This document shows, one piece after another, positions 7,103-15,811 of a DNA stretch of 35,888 nt. Both the position numbers and the translations under genes were made by a program. The notes under the pieces were generated by a model. The model was not told the DNA's origin. It worked only from the letters and a program-made list of their open reading frames with translations, and searched no databases. Within the stretch, counting starts at the first letter, position 1, and each line of letters opens with the position of its first letter. The DNA comes from Streptomyces griseus (lineage in GTDB: Bacteria; Actinomycetota; Actinomycetes; Streptomycetales; Streptomycetaceae). The stretch spans positions 1-35,888 of the forward strand of contig MUNB01000034.1 of the NCBI GenBank assembly GCA_002154345.1, in the 5' to 3' direction.

Positions 7103-7966
7103 CAGCCGCCGGAACAGCCCCTCCTGCACCACCGACACCAGCAGCTGCCCCGAACGGTCGTAGATCCGCCCCCGCGCCAGCCCCCGGCCACCCGTCGCGA
7201 TCGGTGACTCCTGGTCGTACAGGAACCACTCGTCCGCCCGGAACGGCCGGTGGAACCACATGGCATGGTCCAGCGACGCCATGTCGAAGCCGCGCGGCCC
7301 CCACAGCGGCTCCACCGGGATACGGACCGCGTCCAGCAGCGTCATGTCGCTCGCGTACGTCAGCGCGCAGGTGTGCACCAGCGGGTCGTCGCCCAGCGGC
7401 CCCACCGCCCGCATCCACACCGCGCTCCGCGGATCGGCGTCCTCGACCTCGTCCTTCGTCCAGCGCAGCCGGTCGACGTAACGGATGTCGAAGGGCTGCC
7501 GCCGGGCCATCCGCTCCAGCGCCTCCGGCAGCGCGCCCAGATGCTCGCGCACCTCCTCGGCGACCGTCGGCAGCTCCTCCGGGTCCGGGACGATCCGGGC
7601 CGGCGGCAGCTGGTGCTCGAAACCCGCCTCCTCGGGGCGGTGGAAGGACGCCGTCAGATTGAAGATCGTCCGGCCCTCCTGCACGGCCGTCACCCGCCGG
7701 GTGGTGAAGGACCGCCCGTCCCGCACCCGCTCCACCTGATAGACGATCGGCACCCCGGGCCGCCCCGGCCGCAGGAAATAGGCGTGCAGCGAGTGCACCG
7801 GCCGCTCCCCGTCGGTCGTCCGGCCCGCCGCCACCAGCGCCTGGCCCGCGACCTGCCCGCCGAAGACCCGCTGCAGGGACTCCTCCGGGCTGCGGCCGCG
7901 GAAGATGTTGACCTCGATCCGCTCCAGGTCGAGCAGATCGACCAGACGCTCGGCCGGATTCGTCAT
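7094..7966 (-). CDS. tesB: Acyl-CoA thioesterase II
   Basis: The 290-aa protein is a double-hotdog thioesterase that hydrolyses acyl-CoA to free fatty acid and CoA in the cytoplasm. Landmarks are FGGQVAGQAL at 35-44, VHSLHAYFLRPG at 57-68 and MASLDHAMWFHRPFR at 229-243. The catalytic triad of E. coli TesB (Asp, Thr, Gln) maps to D207 in YASDMTLL, S231 in ASLDHAMWFHR (Ser in place of Thr) and Q281 in VSVVQEGLFR. GGGAGAGG precedes the ATG. The gene starts 34 nt after the helicase stop codon on the same strand, so it may be read from the helicase promoter. Confidence 0.95.
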   Translation of the reverse strand: MTNPAERLVDLLDLERIEVNIFRGRSPEESLQRVFGGQVAGQALVAAGRTTDGERPVHSLHAYFLRPGRPGVPIVYQVERVRDGRSFTTRRVTAVQEGRTIFNLTASFHRPEEAGFEHQLPPARIVPDPEELPTVAEEVREHLGALPEALERMARRQPFDIRYVDRLRWTKDEVEDADPRSAVWMRAVGPLGDDPLVHTCALTYASDMTLLDAVRIPVEPLWGPRGFDMASLDHAMWFHRPFRADEWFLYDQESPIATGGRGLARGRIYDRSGQLLVSVVQEGLFRRLEP

Positions 7967-8000
7967 GCCGTACCTCTCCCGTTACGCGTCAGGGTCCGGT

Positions 8001-10514
8001 TCACAGCTGGCCGACCTCGGTGACCCGGACGACCGCCCGGCCCTCCTCGTCGGACGCGGCGAGATCCACCTCGGCCTTGATGCCCCAGTCGTGATCGCCC
8101 GCCGGGTCGGCGAACGCCTGCCAGACCCGCCACAGCCCGTGCGCCGGGTCCTCCTCGATCTTCAGCAGCTTCGGACCGCGCGCGTCCGGACCGGTCCCGA
8201 TCTCCTCGTGCGCGTCCCAGTACGCGTCCAGCGCCTCGCCCCACGCGTCCTCGTCCCACCCGGCCTCGCCGTCCAGCTCGCCCAGCGCGCCCGCCCGGTC
8301 CAGCGCGGCCAGCTCCACCCGGCGGAACATCGCGTTGCGCACCAGCACCCGGAAGGCGCGGGGGTTGGCCGTGACCGGCTTGACCTCGTCCGCCTTCTCC
8401 TGGGCCTGCTCGGCGGTCTCCACCTCGGGGTTGGCCAGCTGCTCCCACTCGTCCAGCAGACTGGAGTCCACCTGACGCACCATCTCGCCGAGCCAGGAGA
8501 TCAGGTCCTGGAGATCCTCCGACTTCACGTCGTCCGGGATCGTGTGCTCCAGCGCCTTGTACGCGCTCGCCAGATACCGCAGCACGATGCCCTCGGTCCG
8601 GGCCAGCTCGTAGTGCGAGGTGAACTCCGTGAACGTCATGGCGCGCTCGTACATGTCCCGGATCACCGACTTCGGCGACACCGGGTGGTCGTTCACCCAC
8701 GGGTGGCTCGTGCGGTACACGTCGTAGGCGTGCCACAGCAGCTCGCTCAGCGGCTTCGGGTACGTGACCTCCTGCAGCCGCTCCATCCGCTCCTCGTACT
8801 CGACCCCGTCCGCCTTCATCTGCCCCACGGCCTCGCCGCGCGCCTTGTTCTGCTGGGCGGCCAGGATCTGCCGGGGATCGTCCAGCGTCGACTCGACGAC
8901 CGAGACCATGTCCAGCGCGTACGAAGGCGATTCGGCGTCCAGCAGGTCGAACGCGGCCAGCGCGAACGTGGACAGCGGCTGGTTCAGCGCGAAGTCCTGC
9001 TGGAGATCGACCGTCAGCCGCACGATCCGCCCCTCGGCGTCCGGCGTCTCCAGCTGCTCCACCACACCGCCGTCCAGCAGCGAACGGTAGATCGCGATGG
9101 CCCGCCGGATGTGCCGCAGCTGCGCCCGGCGCGGCTCGTGGTTGTCCTCCAGCAGATGCCGCATCGCCTCGAAGGCGTTGCCCGGGCGGGCGATGACCGC
9201 GAGCAGCATCGTGTGCGTCACCCGGAAACGGGAGTTCAACGGCTCCGGCTCGGACTGGATCAGCTTGTCGAAGGTGGTCTCCGACCAGGCGACGAAGCCC
9301 TCCGGGGCCTTCTTGCGGACGACCTTGCGCTTCTTCTTCGGGTCGTCGCCCGCCTTCTTGACGGCCTTCTCGTTCTCGATGACGTGCTCGGGGGCCTGCG
9401 CCACGACGAAGCCCGCCGTGTCGAAGCCGGCCCGCCCGGCGCGGCCCGCGATCTGGTGGAACTCCCGCGCGCGCAGGGTTCGCACCCGGGTGCCGTCGTA
9501 CTTGGTGAGCGCCGTGAACAGCACCGTACGGATGGGGACGTTGACGCCGACGCCGAGCGTGTCCGTCCCGCAGATCACCTTCAGCAGACCCGCCTGGGCC
9601 AGCTTCTCCACCAGACGGCGGTACTTGGGCAGCATGCCCGCGTGGTGCACGCCGATGCCGTGGCGTACGTAACGGGAGAGGTTCTGGCCGAACTTGGTGG
9701 TGAAGCGGAAGCTGCCGATCAGATCGGCGATCCTCTCCTTCTCCTCCTTCGTGCACATGTTGATGCTCATCAGCGACTGCGCCCGCTCGACCGCCGCCGC
9801 CTGCGTGAAGTGCACGATGTAGACCGGCGACTGCCGGGTGTCCAGCAGCTCGGTCAGCGTCTCGGTGATCGGCGTGAAGCGGTACTCGTAGCTCAGCGGC
9901 ACCGGGCGGGTCGCGGAACGCACCACCGAGGTGGGGCGGCCGGTGCGCCGGGTCAGGTCCTTCTCGAACATCGAGACGTCGCCGAGTGTCGCCGACATCA
10001 GCACGAACTGCGCCTGCGGCAGCTCCAGCAGCGGAATCTGCCAGGCCCAGCCGCGGTCCGGCTCGGCGTAGAAGTGGAACTCGTCCATCACGACCTGGCC
10101 GATGTCGGCGTACTTGCCGTCGCGCAGCGCGATGGAGGCCAGCACCTCGGCCGTACAGCAGATCACCGGGGCGTCCGCGTTGACCGAGGCGTCGCCGGTG
10201 AGCATGCCGACGTTCTCGGTGCCGAAGAGCTTGCACAGGTCGAAGAACTTCTCCGACACCAGCGCCTTGATCGGCGCCGTGTAGAAGGTGACCTTGTCCT
10301 GGGCCAGCGCGGTGAAGTGCGCGGCCGCCGCCACCAGGCTCTTCCCGGAGCCGGTCGGGGTGGACAGGATCACGTTCGCCCCGGAGACCACCTCGATCAG
10401 CGCCTCCTCCTGAGCCGGATAAAGCGTGATGCCCTGGCTCTCGGTCCATGAGGAGAAGGCCTCGAAGAGGGCGTCCGGGTCGGCGGTCTGGGGAAGCTGG
10501 TCGATGAGGGTCAC
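8001..10514 (-). CDS. DEAD/DEAH-box helicase with DUF3516 C-terminal domain
   Basis: The 837-aa protein belongs to the actinobacterial Ski2-like helicase group that ends in DUF3516. ATPase motifs are intact: STPTGSGKS at 51-59 (Walker A), VMDEFHFY around 142-149 (motif II), LMSATLGD at 172-179 (motif III) and HQIAGRAGRAGFDT (motif VI) near 345. A Lys-rich stretch (AVKKAGDDPKKKRKVVRKKAP) follows the helicase core. I chose GTG at 10514 because the protein then begins (M)TLIDQLPQTADPDALFEAF, which fits the family's N-terminus; the ribosome site is only a G run. The open frame runs 26 codons further upstream. The RNA or DNA substrate is unknown. It is divergent from the YdjM-like gene. Confidence 0.93.
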   Translation of the reverse strand: MTLIDQLPQTADPDALFEAFSSWTESQGITLYPAQEEALIEVVSGANVILSTPTGSGKSLVAAAAHFTALAQDKVTFYTAPIKALVSEKFFDLCKLFGTENVGMLTGDASVNADAPVICCTAEVLASIALRDGKYADIGQVVMDEFHFYAEPDRGWAWQIPLLELPQAQFVLMSATLGDVSMFEKDLTRRTGRPTSVVRSATRPVPLSYEYRFTPITETLTELLDTRQSPVYIVHFTQAAAVERAQSLMSINMCTKEEKERIADLIGSFRFTTKFGQNLSRYVRHGIGVHHAGMLPKYRRLVEKLAQAGLLKVICGTDTLGVGVNVPIRTVLFTALTKYDGTRVRTLRAREFHQIAGRAGRAGFDTAGFVVAQAPEHVIENEKAVKKAGDDPKKKRKVVRKKAPEGFVAWSETTFDKLIQSEPEPLNSRFRVTHTMLLAVIARPGNAFEAMRHLLEDNHEPRRAQLRHIRRAIAIYRSLLDGGVVEQLETPDAEGRIVRLTVDLQQDFALNQPLSTFALAAFDLLDAESPSYALDMVSVVESTLDDPRQILAAQQNKARGEAVGQMKADGVEYEERMERLQEVTYPKPLSELLWHAYDVYRTSHPWVNDHPVSPKSVIRDMYERAMTFTEFTSHYELARTEGIVLRYLASAYKALEHTIPDDVKSEDLQDLISWLGEMVRQVDSSLLDEWEQLANPEVETAEQAQEKADEVKPVTANPRAFRVLVRNAMFRRVELAALDRAGALGELDGEAGWDEDAWGEALDAYWDAHEEIGTGPDARGPKLLKIEEDPAHGLWRVWQAFADPAGDHDWGIKAEVDLAASDEEGRAVVRVTEVGQL

Positions 10515-10651
10515 GCCCCCATCTTGCCTGTCTTCCGCCCGGATGAGGGAACCGGCGGACGGCACGAAGATCACGGACGGTACGCTGCGCACTCAACCAG
10601 CCCGCGCCGTACCGGTGATGGGCGCACGAACCACTGGGGGCGGGACAGACC

Positions 10652-11443
10652 ATGATGGGACCGGCACACTCTCTGTCAGGGGCGGCGGCCTGGCTGGGGG
10701 TGGGCGCGGCGGCCACCGCCGCGGGCCACACGATGCCCTGGCCCGTCCTCGTCGTCGGGGCGCTGATCTGCGCGGGCGCCGCGCTCGCCCCCGACCTCGA
10801 CCACAAGTCCGCGACCATCTCGCGCGCCTTCGGCCCGGTCTCCAAAGCCCTCTGCGAGATCGTCGACAAACTCTCCTACGCCGTCTACAAGGCCACCAGG
10901 AGCGCCGGCGACCCCCGCAGGACCGGTGGGCACCGCACCCTCACCCACACCTGGCTGTGGGCCGTCCTCATCGGCGGCGGCTGCTCCGTGGCCGCGATCA
11001 CCGGCGGCCGCTGGGCCGTCCTCGTGATCCTCTTCGTCCACCTCGTGCTCGCCGTCGAGGGCCTGCTCTGGCGGGCCGCCCGCGTCTCCAGCGACGTCCT
11101 GGTGTGGCTGCTCGGCGCGACCAGCGCCTGGATCCTGGCCGGCGTTCTCGACAAGCCCGGCCACGGGGCCGACTGGCTGTTCGACGCCCCCGGCCAGGAG
11201 TACCTCTGGCTCGGCCTGCCCATCGTGCTGGGCGCCCTCGTCCACGACATCGGCGACGCGCTGACCGTCTCGGGCTGCCCGATCCTGTGGCCCATTCCGA
11301 TCGGCCGCAAGCGCTGGTACCCGATCGGCCCGCCGAAGGCCATGCGCTTCCGGGCCGGCAGCTGGGTCGAGATGAAGGTGCTGATGCCCGCCTTCATGGT
11401 CCTCGGGGGAGTGGGCGGGGCCGCCGCCCTCAACTACATATGA
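10652..11443 (+). CDS. YdjM-like membrane-bound metal-dependent hydrolase
   Basis: The 263-aa membrane protein fits the YdjM / DUF457 family (putative membrane-associated metal hydrolases, some in the SOS regulon). Conserved metal-ligand candidates are visible: GPAHSLSG at 3-10, APDLDHKSATIS around 46-57, GGHRTLTHT near 91-99 and ALVHDIGDALTVSGCPILWP near 195-215. Several hydrophobic segments lie between. Two adjacent ATG codons (10652 and 10655) follow a weak GGGGGCGGGA ribosome site; either may be used. It is divergent from the helicase and lies upstream of the DNA ligase. The end of the gene is duplicated just downstream. I saw no SOS-box-like sequence in the upstream gap. Confidence 0.85.
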   Translation: MMGPAHSLSGAAAWLGVGAAATAAGHTMPWPVLVVGALICAGAALAPDLDHKSATISRAFGPVSKALCEIVDKLSYAVYKATRSAGDPRRTGGHRTLTHTWLWAVLIGGGCSVAAITGGRWAVLVILFVHLVLAVEGLLWRAARVSSDVLVWLLGATSAWILAGVLDKPGHGADWLFDAPGQEYLWLGLPIVLGALVHDIGDALTVSGCPILWPIPIGRKRWYPIGPPKAMRFRAGSWVEMKVLMPAFMVLGGVGGAAALNYI

Positions 11444-11497
11444 CGCCCTCGCCCGGCCGGTCGGCACGACGTATGACGCCTCGCCCGGCCGGTCGGC
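11439..11497 (+). repeat. Near-perfect tandem duplication of the YdjM gene tail and stop codon
   Basis: Copy 1 (11439-11465) contains the last bases and TGA stop of the YdjM-like gene. Copy 2 (11472-11497) begins 33 nt later and is identical except for one missing C. Each copy carries a CCGGCCGG core that can self-pair. A 9-bp tandem GTCCGGTGC follows at 11498-11515. This looks like a recent slippage duplication. Confidence 0.85.
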
Positions 11498-11559
11498 GTC
11501 CGGTGCGTCCGGTGCTTCTCCGGCGGGCGGCGCGCTCCGCCCCGTAGCACCATGGGCGC

Positions 11560-13095
11560 ATGCTGCTCGCCGAGCTCGCCCAGGTGTCGCTGGAGGTCGC
11601 CGCCACCTCCGCCCGGTCCCGGAAGGTGGCGCTCCTCGCCGGCCTGTTCCGCGACGCCGGACCCGAGGACGTCCCCGTCGTCATCCCGTACCTCGCCGGA
11701 CGGCTGCCCCAGGGCCGTATCGGTGTGGGATGGCGGACCCTCGGGGACCCTGTCGAACCGGCCCCGGAGCCCACGCTCACCGTCACCGGCGTCGACGCCG
11801 AGCTGACCGCGCTGGCCGCCACCTCCGGTCCCGGCTCCCAGGCCCGGCGCAAGGAGCGGCTGCGCGCCCTGTTCGCGGCCGCCACCGCCGACGAGCAGCG
11901 TTTTCTGCGGGCCCTGCTCACCGGCGAGGTACGCCAGGGGGCCCTGGACGCCGTCGCCGCCGACGCCCTGGCCCGCGCCGCCGAAGCACCGCCCGCCGAC
12001 GTCCGGCGCGCCGTGATGCTCGCCGGATCGCTCCAGCAGGTCGCCGGGGTGCTCCTCGCGGACGGCCCCGACGCGCTCGCCGCCTTCCGCCTCACCGTCG
12101 GGCGGCCCGTCCAGCCGATGCTCGCGCACACGGCCGGCTCGGTCGGGGACGCGCTGGACAAGCTGGGCCCGTGCGCCGTGGAGGAGAAGCTCGACGGGAT
12201 CCGGGTACAGGTCCACCGCGACGGCGACCGGATCCGCGCCTACACCCGGACCCTCGACGACATCACCGACCGGCTGCCCGAGCTCACCGCCGCCGTCGCC
12301 GCCCTCCCGGCCGGCCGCTTCATCCTGGACGGCGAGGTGATCGCACTGGGAGAGGACGGCCGGCCCCGGCCCTTCCAGGAGACCGCCTCCCGGGTGGGCT
12401 CACGGCGGGACGTGGCCGGAGCGGCGGCGCACGTGCCCGTCGTGCCGGTCTTCTTCGACGCGCTCCTCGTCGACGACGAGGACCTGCTCGACCTGCCCTA
12501 CGCCGACCGTCACACGGCCCTGGCCCGGCTCCTCCCGGAGAACCTGCGGGTCGGCCGCGCCCTCGTCGCCGACCCGCACGACCCCGGCACCCGCGCGGCC
12601 GCCGACGCCTTCCTCGCCGACACCCTGGAACGCGGCCACGAGGGCGTCGTCGTCAAGGACCTGGCCGCCGCCTACAGCGCGGGCCGCCGGGGCGCGTCCT
12701 GGCTGAAGGTGAAGCCGGTGCACACCCTGGACCTGGTGGTGCTGGCCGTCGAGCGGGGCAGCGGCCGCCGCACCGGCAAGCTCTCCAACCTGCACCTGGG
12801 CGCCCGGCGGCCCGACGGTACGTTCGCGATGCTCGGCAAGACCTTCAAGGGGCTCACGGACGCCCTGCTGGAGTGGCAGACCGAGAAGCTGGGCGAGCTG
12901 GCCACCGACGACGACGGCCATGTCGTCACCGTACGCCCGGAACTCGTCGTGGAGATCGCCTACGACGGACTCCAGCGCTCCACCCGCTACCCGGCGGGCG
13001 TCACCCTGCGATTCGCCCGTGTCCTGCGCTACCGGGAGGACAAGACCGCCCAGGAGGCGGACACCGTGGAGACGGTCCTGTCCCGGCAGCGCTGA
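11560..13095 (+). CDS. lig: ATP-dependent DNA ligase (LigB-like)
   Basis: The 511-aa protein has the length of mycobacterial LigB. It seals nicks by forming a ligase-AMP intermediate. The N-terminal third (1-190) is the alpha-helical DNA-binding domain. Nucleotidyltransferase motif I is EEKLDGIRVQ with the adenylated lysine at K210. Later motifs follow: RFILDGEVIAL (motif III region), FFDALLVDD, HEGVVVKD (motif IV) and GASWLKVKP (motif V). An OB-fold region ends the protein with SRYP-type TRYPAGVTLRFARVLRYREDK. No obvious strong ribosome site precedes the ATG. It lies 116 nt after the YdjM-like gene and ends at a hairpin that contains its stop codon. Confidence 0.94.
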   Translation: MLLAELAQVSLEVAATSARSRKVALLAGLFRDAGPEDVPVVIPYLAGRLPQGRIGVGWRTLGDPVEPAPEPTLTVTGVDAELTALAATSGPGSQARRKERLRALFAAATADEQRFLRALLTGEVRQGALDAVAADALARAAEAPPADVRRAVMLAGSLQQVAGVLLADGPDALAAFRLTVGRPVQPMLAHTAGSVGDALDKLGPCAVEEKLDGIRVQVHRDGDRIRAYTRTLDDITDRLPELTAAVAALPAGRFILDGEVIALGEDGRPRPFQETASRVGSRRDVAGAAAHVPVVPVFFDALLVDDEDLLDLPYADRHTALARLLPENLRVGRALVADPHDPGTRAAADAFLADTLERGHEGVVVKDLAAAYSAGRRGASWLKVKPVHTLDLVVLAVERGSGRRTGKLSNLHLGARRPDGTFAMLGKTFKGLTDALLEWQTEKLGELATDDDGHVVTVRPELVVEIAYDGLQRSTRYPAGVTLRFARVLRYREDKTAQEADTVETVLSRQR

Positions 13096-13127
13096 GCGCG
13101 CCCCCCGTCCTTCGAAGGGCGCGCTCA
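13093..13127. terminator. Bidirectional hairpin between DNA ligase and NADH dehydrogenase genes
   Basis: An 11-bp perfect stem (13093-13103 with 13117-13127, 13-nt loop) starts with the TGA stop codon of the ligase gene. It sits between convergent genes and can serve both. No U-tract is present, as is usual for GC-rich actinobacterial terminators. Confidence 0.75.
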
Positions 13128-13144
13128 CCGCGGTGTCCGGCCGG

Positions 13145-14506
13145 TCAGTGCTTGATGACCGTCGACGCCGTGTGCTCCTTGATCTGCTCGGGCGTCAGAT
13201 AGACGTCCGTGTACTCGAAGTCCCGCAGCGTCGCCGGCTTGCGGGACTGGAACCCGGTCCGTACGAAGTCGTCGCCGGCGACCGCGTTCAGCATCCAGTT
13301 CGTCATGACCCGGGTCTTGGCGACGTTCGTCCGCAGCGCCGACCAGTGGTAGCCGCGCGCCACCGCCTGCGCGGGCAGCCCGTGCAGCTCGATGCCCAGC
13401 GGCTTGGACACCGCGTCCTTGCCACCGAGGTCCACGACGAGCCCCAGGTCCTTGTGCACATAGTCCTTGAGCGGCTGACGGCGCAGCGAGGCGATCAGAT
13501 TGTCGGCGAGCACCCGGCCCTGACGCATCGCGTGCTGCGCGGTGGGCGGGCAGACCGCCCCGTCGCCCTTCGCCAGGTCGGGCACTGCGGCCGCGTCGCC
13601 GAGCGAGAACACCCCGTCCGCGCCCGGCAGCGTCAGCTGCGGCGTCACCGCGAGCCGGCCGCGTACCGTCTCCGCGCCGAGGGTGGCGATCAGCGGGCTG
13701 GCCGCCACTCCGGCGGTCCAGATCAGGGTCCGGCAGGGCAGCACCCGGCCATCGGTGAACGTGACCTCCTCCGGCCCCGCCTTGGCGATCGACACCCCGA
13801 GCGACACCTCGATGTTCCGCTTCCGGAGCACCTCCAGGGCGGCCTGCCCCAGCTTGTCGCCCAGCTCCGGCATCAGCTTCGGAGCGATGTCGATCAGATG
13901 CCACTTGATCAGCCGGGCGTCCAGCCGCGGATAGTGCTTCACCGCGTTGGTGGTCAGCCGCTGGAGGCAGGCCGCCGTCTCGGTGCCCGCGTAACCGCCG
14001 CCGACCACCACGAACTGGAGCCGCGACGCCCGCTCGGCCTCGTCGTGACTGGCGTCCGCCAGATCCAGCTGGGCGATCACGTGGTCCCGGACGTACGCCG
14101 CCTCGGCCAGCGTCTTCATACCCCGGGCGTGGTCCAGCAGCCCGGGGATGTCGAAGGTCCGGGTGACGCTGCCCGCCGCCAGCACGATGTAGTCGTACGG
14201 CTCGTTCACGATCTCGTCCGTGATCTTCCGGATCACACAGACCTTCGCCCGGGTGTCCACGCCGATCGCCCCGCCCGGCACGATCCTGGTCCGGTGACGG
14301 CGGCTGCGGCGCAGCGACACCGCGACGGACTGGGGGGTCAGCACCCCGGAGGCCACCTGGGGGAGCAGCGGCAGATACAGCTGGTACGAGAACGGTGTGA
14401 CGAGCGTGATCTGGGCCTCGCCCGGAGCGAGCCTGCGCTCCAGGCGGCGTACGCACTCGACGCCTGCGAAGCCGGCGCCGACGACGAGAATCCTGGGTGG
14501 TGCCAC
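13145..14506 (-). CDS. Type II NADH dehydrogenase-like FAD/NAD(P) oxidoreductase
   Basis: The 453-aa flavoprotein resembles membrane-associated NDH-2, which passes electrons from NADH to menaquinone without pumping protons. Two Rossmann sites are visible: ILVVGAGFAGVECVRRLE (GxGxxG at 10-15, FAD) and LQFVVVGGGYAGTETAACL around 160-178 (NADH). TLVTPFSYQLYLPLLPQVASG and DGVFSLGDAAAVPDL (the second FAD contact) are typical. The C-terminal part should dock on the membrane. GTG at 14506 has AAGGGA 8 nt upstream; an alternative GTG at 14572 would add 22 residues. It converges with the ligase gene. The 125-nt upstream gap shows no clear promoter. Confidence 0.9.
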   Translation of the reverse strand: MAPPRILVVGAGFAGVECVRRLERRLAPGEAQITLVTPFSYQLYLPLLPQVASGVLTPQSVAVSLRRSRRHRTRIVPGGAIGVDTRAKVCVIRKITDEIVNEPYDYIVLAAGSVTRTFDIPGLLDHARGMKTLAEAAYVRDHVIAQLDLADASHDEAERASRLQFVVVGGGYAGTETAACLQRLTTNAVKHYPRLDARLIKWHLIDIAPKLMPELGDKLGQAALEVLRKRNIEVSLGVSIAKAGPEEVTFTDGRVLPCRTLIWTAGVAASPLIATLGAETVRGRLAVTPQLTLPGADGVFSLGDAAAVPDLAKGDGAVCPPTAQHAMRQGRVLADNLIASLRRQPLKDYVHKDLGLVVDLGGKDAVSKPLGIELHGLPAQAVARGYHWSALRTNVAKTRVMTNWMLNAVAGDDFVRTGFQSRKPATLRDFEYTDVYLTPEQIKEHTASTVIKH

Positions 14507-14631
14507 GGTCTGCGTCCCTTCTCGGGCTTGCGTGGTTCTGCGCTCGCCTGCCCCGTTTACCGGGTGATTCACCCCTCATCCTCACCGGACGTCCCGCCAT
14601 CCGCCTCCTGGCAGAGGTGAACGGGGGCCGC

Positions 14632-15621
14632 TCACAGCGGCGGGGCGACCGACAGCTCCCGCAGCCAGTGAGCGGCCTCGGCGTCCCCGGGTGCGGCCGC
14701 CGCACCCGGCGGTACGGGGAACATCCGCCCCCACGAGGCGGCCCGGCCGAGCGCCGCCAGCCGCCAGGCCAGGCTCACCGCACGGCGCAGCCCGGCCGCC
14801 GTGACGCCCCCGCCGGTCCACGGCTCCAGATAGGCGTCCCGCAGCCGGGGCAGCACCTCCGGGCCGAACCGCTCACGGGCGGCCCGGGCGGGCACCAGCA
14901 GACTGTGGAACGGATGCCCGACCAGCGCGTCGCCCCAGTCGAAGAAGGCGAACCGGCCCGGCGCGGGCTCGAAGAGCTGGCTCTCGTGCAGATCGGCGTG
15001 GTCCAGCGAATCCGCCACCCCCGACGCCGTCAGCTCCTCGCACCAGTCCGTCACCCGGGGCCGCAGGGCCGCCAGTGCCACCCGGTCCTCCGGCGTCAGC
15101 GCGGAGTTCTCCGCGACCAGCCGGTCGAACAGCGCCGGCAGATCGCGCGGCCGGGCCGCCGGCACCCCGAGCGCCACGATCTCGTCCGTGTACGGAACCA
15201 GCGCCCGCTGCATCGCGGCGTACTGACGCAGCGGCTCCTCCCAGTACCGGGGGTCAGGGTCGACGGGCTGTCCTTCGAGCAGCTCCCACAGCACCGGACC
15301 ACCGTCCGGGACGAGTGTCCAGCCCCGTTCCGCCTCGACGGCGAGCGGTGTCAGCACCTGGGCGGGAACCCAGCGGGCCAGGGCATCGGCGAGCCCGGCC
15401 TCGAAGGCCGCGGCGGGCGGAACGGCCTTGAACCACACCGGCGCACGGTCCGCGACGGCCAGCCGCACCAGCACCGACCAGGGGCGCAGGCGCACCTGCC
15501 GGGGGCCGGACTCCACGAGGCCGTGGGCGGCGAGACCCCCGGCCACCCAGTCGAGCACCTCGGCCCGCCAGACCGGGTCCTCCCACGGCGACACGGCATC
15601 CGGAAAGCGTCCACGGTCCAC
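14632..15621 (-). CDS. Aminoglycoside phosphotransferase (APH)-fold kinase
   Basis: A protein of about 329 aa with the APH kinase fold, phosphorylating an unknown small molecule. The catalytic loop reads LDHADLHESQLF, with D210 as the likely base and Gln at 215 where Asn is usual. The metal motif is FFDWGDA with D228. VWFKAV (K65) is the likely ATP-anchoring lysine. The start is uncertain: GTG codons at 15621 and 15648, and GTG/ATG near 15687, are all in frame and none has a strong ribosome site. I chose the one just before RGRFPDAVSPWEDP, where family-like sequence begins. It is divergent from the spermidine-synthase-like gene. The substrate need not be an antibiotic. Confidence 0.82.
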   Translation of the reverse strand: MDRGRFPDAVSPWEDPVWRAEVLDWVAGGLAAHGLVESGPRQVRLRPWSVLVRLAVADRAPVWFKAVPPAAAFEAGLADALARWVPAQVLTPLAVEAERGWTLVPDGGPVLWELLEGQPVDPDPRYWEEPLRQYAAMQRALVPYTDEIVALGVPAARPRDLPALFDRLVAENSALTPEDRVALAALRPRVTDWCEELTASGVADSLDHADLHESQLFEPAPGRFAFFDWGDALVGHPFHSLLVPARAARERFGPEVLPRLRDAYLEPWTGGGVTAAGLRRAVSLAWRLAALGRAASWGRMFPVPPGAAAAPGDAEAAHWLRELSVAPPL

Positions 15622-15811
15622 GGTCGTGATCTTCTCGTCGCTGCGCACCGGCTCATTGGAGCACCGGCTCCGGCGAGAACGCATCACGATTTCTCGCCCG
15701 CACCGGCCCTACGGAAGCACCTTCCGCGAGGCGCGGGAACGGGTGTTCGCGCCCTCTTCGCCCTTCGGTACCACAGGAGTTCGGCCGCCGCCCGCGTGCG
15801 AGGATGCTGCG

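Noticed and set aside
11560-13095. LigD/Ku-type end-joining ligase
   Set aside because: No polymerase, nuclease or Ku gene is adjacent, and the N-terminal helical DNA-binding domain and 511-aa length fit the LigB group instead.
14632-15621. Aminoglycoside resistance gene
   Set aside because: The APH fold is shared by many kinases for sugars, amino alcohols and nucleosides. Catalytic-loop Gln in place of Asn and the housekeeping setting give no support for antibiotic resistance.
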